A stretch of DNA of 64,000 nt. It comes from Belliella baltica DSM 15883. GTDB lineage: Bacteria; Bacteroidota; Bacteroidia; Cytophagales; Cyclobacteriaceae. Made by a program: the position numbers and the translations under genes. The stretch is from NCBI RefSeq assembly GCF_000265405.1, contig NC_018010.1, positions 3,245,501 through 3,309,500 on the forward strand, written 5' to 3'. The stretch's first letter is position 1; each line of letters begins with the position of its first letter. The notes beneath the pieces are model-generated. The model did no database searches and was not told where the DNA came from. It saw only the letters and a list, made by a program, of their open reading frames with translations. Shown one piece after another: positions 43,981-54,637 of the stretch.

Positions 43981-46755
43981 ATGGCTTTTCTAATTGATTA
44001 TATCTGGCAAAGTACATTCTGTTTACTGTTTTTCTACGTTATATATTGGGTTTTTCTTAGAAATGAAAAAGCATTTGGTTTCACTAGAATATACATATTA
44101 ATCACGCCTATTCTAGCGTTACTATTCCCAATACTTAGAATTCCAGTCAGCTTCAATAAACCAGATATATCATTAGAACAATCACAACTTTTTCGGGCAC
44201 TTACAATTGAACAAGTGCCCGAAGATGTTGCTGGATTTTATGGCTTACCTGAAGTCACAGTGCAAAGCACCAAACTTCCCATGCTATTAGAATTTAAAGA
44301 TTATTTTTTAATATTTAACATCATTATAATAGCACTACTTTCTTTAAGACTTTTTTGGCAATTTTTGCAAATTCGCCTTATTAGAGAAAAAGGCTGGTAT
44401 CAAACAATTTATAAATTAAAAGAAAATTATTTTCTAGTTCCAACATTTGGCTTGGCACCTATTTTCTCATTTTTCAATCAATTATTTTGGGATGACACCC
44501 ATGATTTGAATCAAGATGAAAAAGAACAAATCATCAAACACGAAATTGAACACATCAAACAAGGACATTCTTGGGATGTATTATATTACCAAATTCTAAG
44601 CATTCTATTTTGGTTTAATCCAGCTATACATTTGATGAGAGTAGCTCTAGTAGATGTGCATGAATACCTCGCTGATGAATCAGTATTAAACCAAACTATA
44701 AATAAAGAAAGTTATCCTAAGTTAATCGTCAAAATCGCATTTAAGGGAATGGATCTTCCTATTGGCAACTATTTTATAAGATCAACCACTCTTAAACGAA
44801 TTTTAATGATGAAAAAGGCAGCAAAACCAAACTTATTCAAAATGGCCATGATAGTGCCATTGACCTTGATGCTCTTAGCATTAGTTTCTATGAAAACCAA
44901 TGACAGCATAGGAAATATTTTCAATTCAAGTACAGAAAAAATTGAATTGATTAAAGAGCAACTTACTGCATCTCAAGATTCCCTTGAAGTAGCTATTAAG
45001 GTAAAGAAAACGAACAACCCAAAACATTATGAATTAATAGGCCCGCTAGAAGGTGATAAGCTTTCAGCACAATTAGGAGAATTAGTTTATGAATTTTCTC
45101 AGATTTCTTCAGATGAAGAATACCTGAAAGTAAGAAGTCTAATAAATTCATTGAGAAGCAATTCCAAAATCGTGAAAAATTATGGCACAGTAAAAAACTT
45201 CAACCAAGTCTCAAAAAAACCAACTCCAGTTGATGGTATTGAAAACTGGTATAAATATGTCTCAGAAACATTAGTAAAAAATCTGCCTGAAAAAGAAAAA
45301 GAATTAGGCATCGCCTCTGAATTTGAAGTAGAGTTTATCATTTCTAAAGAAGGAAAAATAATCAGCCCAGTTATCAAAAAAAGTTTTGGAGGTGGTGTTG
45401 ATGAGGTTATTCTGCAGGAATTAGTGAGCGACTCTGCTCCAAGGTGGAATCCTGCTGAAATTGAAGGAGAAAAAACAGACGTAGTGCATAGTACTTATCT
45501 TAAGCTGACAGGTTACATGGCAAATAGCTCTAACAGCGAATCACTAGGTTTTTTTCCACAAAAGATGGATTTTCCAATTAAAAGAGGAAGTACGATGGTG
45601 ATCAATGACGATACCATATTCGATGTTGTAGAAGAAGCACCTGTTCCAATGGGAGGAATGAAAGGTTGGAATGAATATTTAATTGCTAATCTAACATATC
45701 CTAATGAGGCTAAGGAGCAAAATATTTCGGGTACCGTTTATGTATCTTTTGTAGTAGATAAATCTGGTGCAATTGATGATGTGCAAATTCTTCGAGGAGT
45801 AAACCCTGACATTGATGCAGAGGCACTTAGGGTAGTTGAAGCTGCCCCAAATTGGACTCCTGGAATGCACAGAGGAAAAGAGGTCAATGTAAGAATGCGA
45901 TTACCTATTCGTTTTAAAACAGATTCAGATCAATCATCCGATAATATTTTTAAAGTCAGTTCTGGAAAACAAGCTCTAATTGAAGGAGATGGCTGGATTT
46001 CCCCTTCCCCAAAAGGTGGAATGGAAGGCTGGAATAAATATTTAAATGCAAATTTAAAATATCCAAAACAGGCTAGATTAGCAAATCAAGAAGGTACAGT
46101 ATATGTAACATTTATGGTCACCGAAGATGGTGATGTAGAAAATGTAGAACTACTTAGAGGAATTGGATATGGAATAGATGAAGAAGCATTAAGATTGATC
46201 AAAGAAGGTCCGAAGTGGAACCCAGGAGAAAGAGAAGGTGAAGCTGTAAAAGTAAGAATGAGACTTCCAATAGTATTTGATTTGGACAAAGCACTTGTAG
46301 AAGAATTGCCAAAACCAACCGAGCAATTTAATGTGTATATGAGAAAAAATATCAAATACCCCCTAGAGGCGAGGAAAAATAATGATATGGGTTCCGTCAT
46401 TGCAAAATTAACTTTGAATGAGGATGGAGGAATTACTAAAACTGCAATCTATAAAGGAATCAGTAAAGAATTGAATGAAGAAGTTTTAAGAGTCTTGGAA
46501 AAAGCTCCAAACTGGAATATTGGAGAAGCCAATGGAGAATATGAAGTCCTACTTCCTATAACCTTCAGAATAAACAATGAAAAGTTGCCAAGAACACACA
46601 ACTTGCCATACGAGATTATTATAGTCGGATATGGTTCACAAGAGAGTAACAGAAACATGAAACCTGATACTAATGTAAAAAATAATGTTAGGGTCGGTTT
46701 CCCTACTGCTGGAATTTATCAGAACATAGCATTTCCCAAAAAGACAAACAATTAG
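43981..46755 (+). CDS. M56 family (BlaR1-like) peptidase with four TonB C-terminal-like modules
   Basis: A 924-residue inner-membrane protein. Residues 1-305 are the M56 metalloprotease with about four membrane segments and the zinc motif KHEIEHIKQGHSW near 186. The rest is periplasmic: four TonB_C-like modules near 415-520, 555-650, 675-770 and 780-870, each with a GGMKGWNEYL/YPNEAKEQ entry, strands like GTVYVSFVVDKSGAIDDV, and an APNWTPG block; the fourth lacks the GGMEGW lead, and the first is the most diverged. The C-terminal tail contains EIIIVGYGSQ. Sensor-protease partner of the BlaI gene. Confidence 0.9.
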   Translation: MAFLIDYIWQSTFCLLFFYVIYWVFLRNEKAFGFTRIYILITPILALLFPILRIPVSFNKPDISLEQSQLFRALTIEQVPEDVAGFYGLPEVTVQSTKLPMLLEFKDYFLIFNIIIIALLSLRLFWQFLQIRLIREKGWYQTIYKLKENYFLVPTFGLAPIFSFFNQLFWDDTHDLNQDEKEQIIKHEIEHIKQGHSWDVLYYQILSILFWFNPAIHLMRVALVDVHEYLADESVLNQTINKESYPKLIVKIAFKGMDLPIGNYFIRSTTLKRILMMKKAAKPNLFKMAMIVPLTLMLLALVSMKTNDSIGNIFNSSTEKIELIKEQLTASQDSLEVAIKVKKTNNPKHYELIGPLEGDKLSAQLGELVYEFSQISSDEEYLKVRSLINSLRSNSKIVKNYGTVKNFNQVSKKPTPVDGIENWYKYVSETLVKNLPEKEKELGIASEFEVEFIISKEGKIISPVIKKSFGGGVDEVILQELVSDSAPRWNPAEIEGEKTDVVHSTYLKLTGYMANSSNSESLGFFPQKMDFPIKRGSTMVINDDTIFDVVEEAPVPMGGMKGWNEYLIANLTYPNEAKEQNISGTVYVSFVVDKSGAIDDVQILRGVNPDIDAEALRVVEAAPNWTPGMHRGKEVNVRMRLPIRFKTDSDQSSDNIFKVSSGKQALIEGDGWISPSPKGGMEGWNKYLNANLKYPKQARLANQEGTVYVTFMVTEDGDVENVELLRGIGYGIDEEALRLIKEGPKWNPGEREGEAVKVRMRLPIVFDLDKALVEELPKPTEQFNVYMRKNIKYPLEARKNNDMGSVIAKLTLNEDGGITKTAIYKGISKELNEEVLRVLEKAPNWNIGEANGEYEVLLPITFRINNEKLPRTHNLPYEIIIVGYGSQESNRNMKPDTNVKNNVRVGFPTAGIYQNIAFPKKTNN

Positions 46756-46845
46756 TAGTTGAAAAATTGGATGGAAGTTCTTACTTCAAAAAATCTATGA
46801 TTTGAAAAGAAAATAACTTAAACACAGTACGCTAGACTAAAAAGT

Positions 46846-46884
46846 AAAGTCCCCACTATTATGTTAGTGGGGACTTTTTGATTT
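46846..46884 (+). terminator. Intrinsic terminator of the BlaI-M56 operon
   Basis: Perfect 13-bp arms AAAGTCCCCACTA / TAGTGGGGACTTT with 6-base loop and T run. Confidence 0.9.
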
Positions 46885-46983
46885 TTTTTAAAAGTCATAA
46901 GCTCCAAACCAAAGTAATTACGGGACTATGACAAAAACTGTGTAAGTTGGTTTAGCTACTTACGAAGTTAAAGTTATACCTCG

Positions 46984-47024
46984 AAATTCTCTGTGTGATT
47001 TAGAAGAAATCGCACAGAGAATTT
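46984..47024 (+). promoter_or_regulatory. Strong hairpin in the IS256 leader
   Basis: 18-bp arms 46984-47001 (AAATTCTCTGTGTGATTT) and 47007-47024 (AAATCGCACAGAGAATTT), one mismatch, 5-base loop. No T run, so probably not a terminator; may protect the transposase from read-through transcription. Confidence 0.6.
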
Positions 47025-47051
47025 GAGGAACCCGCGGTAGGCGAATACCCG

Positions 47052-47090
47052 ATCTGTGTGTGGACAATTTCTTACCTTTAACACACAGAT
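47052..47090 (+). promoter_or_regulatory. Second inverted repeat before the IS256 transposase
   Basis: Perfect 10-bp arms ATCTGTGTGT / ACACACAGAT; the ATG follows eight bases later. Confidence 0.55.
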
Positions 47091-47097
47091 TGCAAAA

Positions 47098-47685
47098 ATG
47101 AAAAAAGAAGATCTATTAAATGATGATTTCCTCAAGCAGTTCAAGACTGCAGGGGAGCTCAATTCCTTTCTTCAACAGCTTCAGAAAAGAGCTGTCGAGA
47201 AAATGCTTGAAGGCGAGTTAGATGCCCATCTTGGTTATGAAAAGCATCAGAACTCCGATAATTCCAATTCAAGAAATGGCCATTCCAGCAAAACCATAAA
47301 GAACTCCTTTGGAGAAGCTGAAATCAAAGTCCCAAGAGACCGGGACGGCAGCTTTGAGCCTGCCCTTGTGCCCAAACGCAAAAGGATGGCAGAGGGCGTT
47401 GAAAACGTGATCATATCCATGTATGCTAAGGGAATGTCAAACCAGGACATCGAAGAGCAGATCCGGGAGCTTTATGACATCAATGTATCCACTTCCACCA
47501 TCTCAAGGGTTACCAGTGCCGTAGCGGAGGATATTGTTGCATGGAGAAACAGGCCACTTGACCCTGTATACCTGATCGTTTGGATGGATGGTATATCCTT
47601 CAAAGTCAGGGAGAACTCCAAAGTAGTTAATAAGACCGTTTATATTGCAAAAAATGATGAAGTTGACCCCCTTCTGACGATTTAA
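47098..47685 (+). pseudogene. IS256-family transposase, truncated by IS21 insertion
   Basis: The N-terminal 185 or so residues of an IS256 (mutator) transposase: KKEDLLNDDFLKQFKTAGEL, EKMLEGELDAHLGYEKH, IKVPRDRDGSFEPALVPKRK, ISMYAKGMSNQDIEEQIREL, and VYLIVWMDGISFKVRENSK with the first catalytic Asp. From about 47651 the frame runs into the IS21 end and stops at 47685. Full-length family members have about 400 residues, so the second catalytic half is lost. The start at 47098 follows from the family N-terminus. Non-functional. Confidence 0.85.
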
Positions 47686-47743
47686 ATTGACCCCCAGCTG
47701 GTGATTCAAATTGACCCCCGGCTGGTGATGTAAATTGACCCCC
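47663..47743 (+). repeat. Left-end array of IS21: four TTGACCCCC cores at 24-bp period
   Basis: Cores at 47663, 47687, 47711, 47735, exactly 24 bp apart, embedded in near-identical CTGGTGATnnAAATTGACC repeats. These are the multiple transposase-binding repeats of the IS21 family. Confidence 0.85.
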
Positions 47744-47818
47744 GTCAAAAGTTATTTTTCTGGAATGGAATAAGAGGCTTTTAAGTCCTGTTAGGAGTGC
47801 AAACAATTAAGCATTCCC

Positions 47819-49375
47819 ATGGCCAATCGCACTCTTACCATGAACAAGATCAAACAAATTTTACGAGGCCATTTTGAAGGCCATGGCTCCAAGCAGCTCA
47901 GCAAATTGACGGGAGTCTCCCGCAATACTGTCAAGTCCTATCTTAAAAGATTTCAACAAACAGGCCTTTCCTTTGAAGAGGTTAATCAGCTTTCCGATGA
48001 AGGTTTAGCTGAATTAATATTAGGTCCACCAGCCCCTGTGCAGCAAAGTGACAGGCTGGAAGTATTACTTCCTTTATTGCCTGGGATCGTTAAGAAGTTG
48101 CGAATAAAAGGCATGACACGTCAGCGTCTCTGGGAAGAATACCGACAGAAGCATCCTGACGGTTTTCAGGCCAGCCAGTTCCGCAAACATATTCGGCAAT
48201 ACGTGGGTAAGCAGGGGCTAACGATGCATTTTGAGCACCTAGCCGGAGATAAAGTATTCATCGACTATGCGGGTAAAAAGCTCTATGTCACTGATCCCGA
48301 TACAGGGGAGCATTTTCCTGTAGAGGTATTTGTGGCTACGCTGGGCTGTACTCAATACACTTATGTGGAAGCCACTTACACCCAGAAGAAACCCGACTTC
48401 ATCGGAAGCTGCACAAGGATGCTGGAGTTCTTCGGCGGGGTTCCAAGGGTAATCGTGCCTGACAACCTCCGGTCTGCAGTTACCAAAGGCAGCAAATACT
48501 CTCCAGTCCTGAACGAGACCTTTGAAACCTTTGCTGAGCATTACAACACCACTATCATTCCGGCAAGACCGCGTCAGCCAAGAGAAAAGTCTCTGGTCGA
48601 AGGTGCTGTAAGACTGGTATATCAGCGGATTTATGTAGAACTGCAAGGCAAAGTTTTTTTATCCTTAGAAAGCCTTAATGAAGCACTTGTTCCTTTGGTA
48701 TCCAACTACAATGACTATGCACTCAGAGGTGAGGAAAGTCGCAGGGAACAGTTTGAGACACTTGAGCGGAACAGTCTGCTGGCACTTCCCGAACTTCCTT
48801 ATCAGCTGATGAGTGTCAAAGTGTGCACTGTAATGAAAAACACCCACATCTGTCTTGGAGAGGATAAACACTACTACAGTGTCCCCCATCAGTATATGGG
48901 GAAGAAAGTCAAAGTCCTTTTCAATGATGACCGGTTAGAGGTCTTTTACAAGTATCATCCTATAGCCAAACACAAACGCGATAAAAGGAAGCATAAGTAC
49001 ACGACACTAAGGGATCATCTGGCCGGAAACCAGAAGTATGTATCCGATTGGAGTTATGAATTCTTTGTAAGTGAAGGCAATAAGATCAGCAAGGAGGTAG
49101 GGAAATTCCTATCCAGCCTGATGGAATCTATTCCCCATCCGGAGCAAGGTTATAGATCCTGCTCCGGAATCCTTCATCTTGCCCGTAAAGTGGGTTCACA
49201 GCGGATCACTGGAGCCTGCAAAAGAGCGTCAGAGTATGGTGTTTACACCTATCCTATGATTGAACAGATCCTTTCCAAAAATTTAGACGCAATCAGTTTT
49301 TCCGATGAACAGCTGGATGAGTCTTCCCAGATGCCCAAACACCACAACATCCGTGGCAACAGATACTTCAGTTAA
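47819..49375 (+). CDS. istA: IS21-family transposase IstA
   Basis: A 518-residue transposase. N-terminal HTH (GSKQLSKLTGVSRNTVKSYL), a catalytic DDE core with Asp in DKVFIDYAGKKLYV, Asp in RVIVPDNLRSAV and Glu in KSLVEGAVRLVYQ, then a beta-rich C-terminus (PHQYMGKKVKVLFNDDRLEV). Cuts and joins the IS ends. Fifteen bases before istB. Intact. Confidence 0.93.
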   Translation: MANRTLTMNKIKQILRGHFEGHGSKQLSKLTGVSRNTVKSYLKRFQQTGLSFEEVNQLSDEGLAELILGPPAPVQQSDRLEVLLPLLPGIVKKLRIKGMTRQRLWEEYRQKHPDGFQASQFRKHIRQYVGKQGLTMHFEHLAGDKVFIDYAGKKLYVTDPDTGEHFPVEVFVATLGCTQYTYVEATYTQKKPDFIGSCTRMLEFFGGVPRVIVPDNLRSAVTKGSKYSPVLNETFETFAEHYNTTIIPARPRQPREKSLVEGAVRLVYQRIYVELQGKVFLSLESLNEALVPLVSNYNDYALRGEESRREQFETLERNSLLALPELPYQLMSVKVCTVMKNTHICLGEDKHYYSVPHQYMGKKVKVLFNDDRLEVFYKYHPIAKHKRDKRKHKYTTLRDHLAGNQKYVSDWSYEFFVSEGNKISKEVGKFLSSLMESIPHPEQGYRSCSGILHLARKVGSQRITGACKRASEYGVYTYPMIEQILSKNLDAISFSDEQLDESSQMPKHHNIRGNRYFS

Positions 49376-49390
49376 CAAACACCAATTCCA

Positions 49391-50134
49391 ATGATACAAG
49401 AAACAATTGAAAAAATGAGAAAAATGAAGCTTTACGGCATGTCACGAAGCTTCAGTCATGCCACAGAATCCGGCTCTCTGTCATCCCTTACACCGGATGA
49501 ACTGATTAGTCTGCTCGTGGAAAACGAATGGGATGACCGTCAAAACCGCAGGATGGATCGAAGCCTTCGTGGTGCACGTTTCCGATACAAAGCCACTGTC
49601 GAGGAACTGGATTTTCGTCCCGGGCGTGAACTGGACAAAAATCAACTATTGAGACTCGCAGACGGAGCATACATCCACAAAGGAGAAAACATTCTGATGA
49701 CAGGAAGTACAGGCACAGGTAAGAGTTATCTTGCCTGTGCCTTGGGCAATCAGGCTTGTAGCAAGGGACACAAAGTCCTTTATGCGAATACGACTAAGTT
49801 GCTTACCCAACTGAAAATGGCTAAGGCTGATGGATCTTCTATCAAAGAGATGCTCAAACTCGAAAAACTTGATGTGTTGATACTCGATGACTTTGGGATA
49901 CAACCCCTGGATGTTCAGAGCAGAATGTTGCTGATGGAGATTATAGAGGACCGACATGGTAAAAAGTCCACCATCATCACTTCGCAGTTACCGGTCAGTG
50001 CATGGTATGAAATAATCGGAGATCAAACTCTTGCAGATGCTATTTTGGATAGAATTGTGCACGATGCTCACCGGATAGAACTAAAGGGAGAATCCCTGAG
50101 AAGAAAACGTAATATTAATCCCGAAAAACAATAA
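49391..50134 (+). CDS. istB: IS21-family helper ATPase IstB
   Basis: A 247-residue AAA+ protein. Walker A is GSTGTGKSYLACALG near residue 105, Walker B LDVLILDDFGIQ near 158, and sensor 1 STIITSQLP. N-terminal region IEKMRKMKLYGMSRSF is typical of IstB/DnaC-like proteins. Chooses targets and assists IstA. Intact, so the element may still be mobile. Confidence 0.93.
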   Translation: MIQETIEKMRKMKLYGMSRSFSHATESGSLSSLTPDELISLLVENEWDDRQNRRMDRSLRGARFRYKATVEELDFRPGRELDKNQLLRLADGAYIHKGENILMTGSTGTGKSYLACALGNQACSKGHKVLYANTTKLLTQLKMAKADGSSIKEMLKLEKLDVLILDDFGIQPLDVQSRMLLMEIIEDRHGKKSTIITSQLPVSAWYEIIGDQTLADAILDRIVHDAHRIELKGESLRRKRNINPEKQ

Positions 50135-50185
50135 CTTTAACGCGATGTAAGTCCACTATTCCTGACCAAAAAATTACTTAACTCC

Positions 50186-50223
50186 GGGGGGTCACTTTGC
50201 AGCGCTGATAGGGGGTCACTTTG
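50186..50223 (+). repeat. Right-end repeats of IS21
   Basis: Two GGGGGTCACTTTG cores (50186 and 50211) spaced 24 bp apart when aligned at the GTCAC, in inverted orientation to the left array. Confidence 0.8.
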
Positions 50224-50227
50224 ACCG

Positions 50228-50695
50228 CTATATGCAATCTATTTTCAAATGAGATGTTTAAACATGAAAATTTACTACTTGACCCTAATAACCTTAAATT
50301 ATATTAAAGCTATCAACTACTTATTAAAAGTAGGTAAAACAAAAGTAAAGTATAAACACTATTATCTAATTAGTTAGTAGTAGAACCCTACAAATATTTT
50401 TCCCTTTATAAATCAAACACTTACCAATAAATAACCAGAAATTCAACAATTTAATTTCTACACTATTTGCATTTTTAAATTTCAATATAGTCCTTTGTAC
50501 CATCTGCTGGATTAAGGCATCTTGATAGTCTGGAATGACTGAAAGAACCGCCACAAAATTAATCCTCGTTATAAGGCTTCGAGCCTTAACACAGAAACTA
50601 GATAAGCGTCAGAATACTTTTCCTGACAACAGATACATCAGATTCTTTACATGCAGCAAAAGCTGTATTATTTTCAAATATTATCTAGTATAAAA
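50228..50695. other. Gene-poor DNA right of the IS21
   Basis: About 470 bases without a supported gene. A minus-strand open frame (50554-50366, 62 codons, MAVLSVIPDYQDALIQQMVQ...) has no known relative and I do not call it. A small perfect hairpin TAAGGCT-TCG-AGCCTTA is at 50572-50588. The IS256 remainder is not found here. Confidence 0.4.
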
Positions 50696-51277
50696 ATGGA
50701 AACAACTAATAATTTATTACAAAGCAACATTCAAGTATCATCTACCAGAAACCCTTTTGATTCAAGGTTCAATGGTCACAAGTCATTAATGAAAGATAGT
50801 GAAGGAAACCTTTACAGAATCATTGAAGATTTAAGCCAATGGAAACCTAAAGCAGCTAATTGTGAGGAATTCCCACTTGAAATGCTTAGAAAGAGTGGAA
50901 TAAAACCAGCACTTCAATCCTATTGGGATGCAGGTGATATTGAAGCTTTAATTGAGCAATATCAAAAATTCAAGTCCAATCAAGTTGATGAAACAGGTAT
51001 TGAAGATATGGTTAAAGAAATTATTGAATACAAGTCAAAGCTACCTAATCCTGCTGCATTTAGATTAAGTGAATTTGGTGAAGCAGAAGCTGTAGTAGTT
51101 AACCTTCTAAAACAAGGCTTAAAGCCTACTAAAGTTCACAAGATGTTTTCAAGAGATAAAGTAGATGGTAATGGAAACCCAGTATTAGATACTAAAGGAA
51201 ATCCAGAACTTGAATATGCAATTGGATTACCAAGCATCACCAGTAGAGCTAATAATTTAAAGAAAGAACAAAGCTAA
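50696..51277 (+). CDS. Unrecognised protein next to the IS nest
   Basis: 193 residues from the ATG at 50696; a start at 50651 would add 15 residues with no support. I cannot assign a family. N-terminus STRNPFDSRFNGHKSLMKDS, middle KSGIKPALQSYWDAGDIEAL, and a C-terminal part with KVDGNGNPVLDTKGNPELEY look like a charged globular cytoplasmic protein; no signal peptide or membrane segment. Base use is AT-rich compared with the IS. It sits between a mobile element and a terminator and might be accessory cargo; that is a guess. Confidence 0.55.
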   Translation: METTNNLLQSNIQVSSTRNPFDSRFNGHKSLMKDSEGNLYRIIEDLSQWKPKAANCEEFPLEMLRKSGIKPALQSYWDAGDIEALIEQYQKFKSNQVDETGIEDMVKEIIEYKSKLPNPAAFRLSEFGEAEAVVVNLLKQGLKPTKVHKMFSRDKVDGNGNPVLDTKGNPELEYAIGLPSITSRANNLKKEQS

Positions 51278-51310
51278 ATGTAACCACATTTAGATTTCAT
51301 TTGTAGTTAG

Positions 51311-51345
51311 AAAACCCAGCTCAATATGAGTTGGGTTTTCTTTTA
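51311..51345 (+). terminator. Intrinsic terminator of the unrecognised gene
   Basis: Arms AAAACCCAGCTCA / TGAGTTGGGTTTT with a 3-base loop and T run. Confidence 0.85.
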
Positions 51346-51354
51346 CTTTTAAAT

Positions 51355-51362
51355 TACCTTTG
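51355..51362 (+). promoter_or_regulatory. -7 promoter element of the ABC-F gene
   Basis: TACCTTTG, exact TAnnTTTG, with a TTG 21 bases upstream as possible -33. The leader is about 130 bases long. Confidence 0.6.
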
Positions 51363-51404
51363 CACCATCAGAAAAGCATAGAAATTTTCAACTTTTACCC
51401 CTGT

Positions 51405-51476
51405 ATGGGTGGATATATGAAGATTTATTACACTTTCCGTCATACCAGTACAAAAATTAATCACACAAACGGCTGA
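51405..51476 (+). other. Short upstream open reading frame in the ABC-F leader
   Basis: A 23-codon frame, MGGYMKIYYTFRHTSTKING-like (exact order MGGYMKIYYTF, then RHTSTKINHTNG), stops 24 bases before the ABC-F ATG. It may be a leader peptide that couples translation to expression, as seen for some ABC-F genes; untested. Confidence 0.35.
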
Positions 51477-51491
51477 AAAACAGTCACTTAA

Positions 51492-53114
<1,623 letters not shown>

Positions 53115-53248
53115 GATTTAGGATTTCAAATTGCAGATTTAAGATTTAAAAATTGATGGTAATAGCTATTCCAGTTATCTTGGTACTTTGTACTTCTTAC
53201 TTGGTACAAACAAATCTAAAATCTACCTTCTAATATCTAAAATCCCTC
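53115..53248. repeat. Degenerate repetitive spacer
   Basis: Built of words such as GATTTAGGATTTCAAATTGC, TTGGTACTTTGTAC/TTACTTGGTAC and AATCTAAAATCT. The TTG start of the symporter lies at its end. No gene. Confidence 0.5.
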
Positions 53249-54637
53249 TTGCTTCTCACAGCTATCATCATATACATCATCATCACCATAGCGGTGGGTG
53301 CTTGGTCCTCGAAACTGGTCAAAAATTCCAATGACTTTGTTTTGGCGGGCAGGCAGCTGCCGCTTTTTTTGTCTGCCTCTGCCCTATTTGCTACCTGGTT
53401 TGGTTCGGAAACGATCTTTGGAGCTTCGTCAGAATACTTAGATTCTGGACTTCAAGGCGTTATTGAAGATCCATTTGGAGGTGCACTTTGCTTGGTACTT
53501 TTTGGGATGTTTTATCTCAGGCCGATGTACAAAATGAATGTGTTGACCATCGGGGATGTTTACAAGCGAATCTTTGGAAAGAAAGTCGAATTCTTCGCTT
53601 CAGTATTTATGATTCCAGCCTATTTTGGCTATGTAGCAGCGCAGCTTGTCGCCTTGGCACTTATCTTTAATAGCATTGCAGATATTTCTATCGCCAATGC
53701 CATTGTGGTTAGTGCTGGTATTGTTGTTTTTTATACTTTCCTAGGTGGAATGTGGGCCATTTCAATCACTGACTTTATCCAAACCACGCTGATTGTCGTG
53801 GGATTGATTTGGGTTGCCGTGTTGGTCTCTCAGCGAGCAGGTGGTGTAATGCCTATTTTGGAATCAGCACCAGAAGGGAGTTTCCAGTTTTTCCCTGAAC
53901 TGAAGCCTACTGCTTGGATCAATTATTTGGGAGCTTGGATGATTATTGGATTGGGAAGTATCCCAAGTCAAGACATTTACCAACGCGTAATGTCAGCCAA
54001 ATCAGAAAAAGTCGCCATCCGATCTACCTATTTGGCGGGAGGGTTTTATGTCACAATTGGGTTACTTCCGCTATTTATCGCATTGGGAGCTAAGTTTCTT
54101 TATCCTGAAATTTATCTCGAAAACAAACAATTACTTCTTCCAGAAATGGTTCTTCGTCACAGCGGCATTCATGTTCAGATCCTGTTTTTTGGAGCACTGA
54201 TTTCTGCCATTATGAGTACTACCAGTTCAGGTTTACTCGCTCCTTCAGCAATTATTTCTGAGAACTTGATTCGTCCCTATTTTGGAGCAAAACTTCAGGA
54301 CAAACACTTTCTTTGGTTATTGAGATTCAATATCATTTTCGTGGCCATCATCGCCACGATTATGGCACAATGGAAAACAAATATTTATGAACTTGTAGCG
54401 GAAGCATCTATCTTAATGTTGGTAAGTTTATTCGTACCTTTGACCGCTGGATTGTATTGGAAAAAAGCCTCAGAAATGGGTGCTCTGATGGCCATTATCT
54501 TTGGAATGATTGCCTACTTGGCTTATATCAATATTGAAATGCCCATCTATCCACACGTTCCTGCTTTAGTAGTAAGTGCTTTATCCATGATATCGGGAAC
54601 GTATATTTTCCCTAAAAAACAAAAAATCAATGCTTGA
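53249..54637 (+). CDS. Sodium:solute symporter family protein
   Basis: A 462-residue inner-membrane carrier of the SSS family with about 13 hydrophobic segments. Motifs: DFVLAGRQLPLFLSASALFA, TWFGSETIFGASSEYLDSGL and TFLGGMWAISITDFIQTTLI, plus GSIPSQDIYQRVMSAKSEK. Uses the sodium gradient to import a solute; related proteins carry proline, pantothenate or sugars, the substrate is unknown. TTG start inferred because the sequence upstream is repetitive. Its stop overlaps the next gene by 8 bases. Confidence 0.83.
   Translation: MLLTAIIIYIIITIAVGAWSSKLVKNSNDFVLAGRQLPLFLSASALFATWFGSETIFGASSEYLDSGLQGVIEDPFGGALCLVLFGMFYLRPMYKMNVLTIGDVYKRIFGKKVEFFASVFMIPAYFGYVAAQLVALALIFNSIADISIANAIVVSAGIVVFYTFLGGMWAISITDFIQTTLIVVGLIWVAVLVSQRAGGVMPILESAPEGSFQFFPELKPTAWINYLGAWMIIGLGSIPSQDIYQRVMSAKSEKVAIRSTYLAGGFYVTIGLLPLFIALGAKFLYPEIYLENKQLLLPEMVLRHSGIHVQILFFGALISAIMSTTSSGLLAPSAIISENLIRPYFGAKLQDKHFLWLLRFNIIFVAIIATIMAQWKTNIYELVAEASILMLVSLFVPLTAGLYWKKASEMGALMAIIFGMIAYLAYINIEMPIYPHVPALVVSALSMISGTYIFPKKQKINA

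Larger units (their letters stand above)
46922..47654 (+). mobile_element. IS256-family element, 5' fragment
   Basis: Starts with a sequence like an IS256 family terminal repeat (GGGACTATGACAAAAACTGT), continues through a structured leader, and holds the 5' part of an IS256 transposase. The 3' half and the right end are missing; the IS21 element begins where the transposase stops matching. Confidence 0.7.
47655..50227 (+). mobile_element. IS21-family insertion sequence, complete
   Basis: Two genes in IS21 order (istA, istB) flanked by arrays of the terminal-repeat core TTGACCCCC (left) and GGGGGTCAC (right), oriented inward. Ends are approximate: the left is set at TGATGAAG (47655), the right at GACCG (50227). 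No clear target duplication, expected if the flank was deleted after insertion. GC is visibly higher than the surroundings. Confidence 0.85.

Noticed and set aside
47663..47743. 24-bp repeats that look like a short CRISPR array
   Set aside because: They are IS21 terminal repeats: inverted copies at the other end, no spacers and no cas genes.
48239..48646. Antisense frame of 135 codons in istA
   Set aside because: Shadow of the transposase; composition follows the sense codons.
50366..50554. Minus-strand 62-codon frame right of IS21
   Set aside because: No relative, no promoter; AT-rich by chance.
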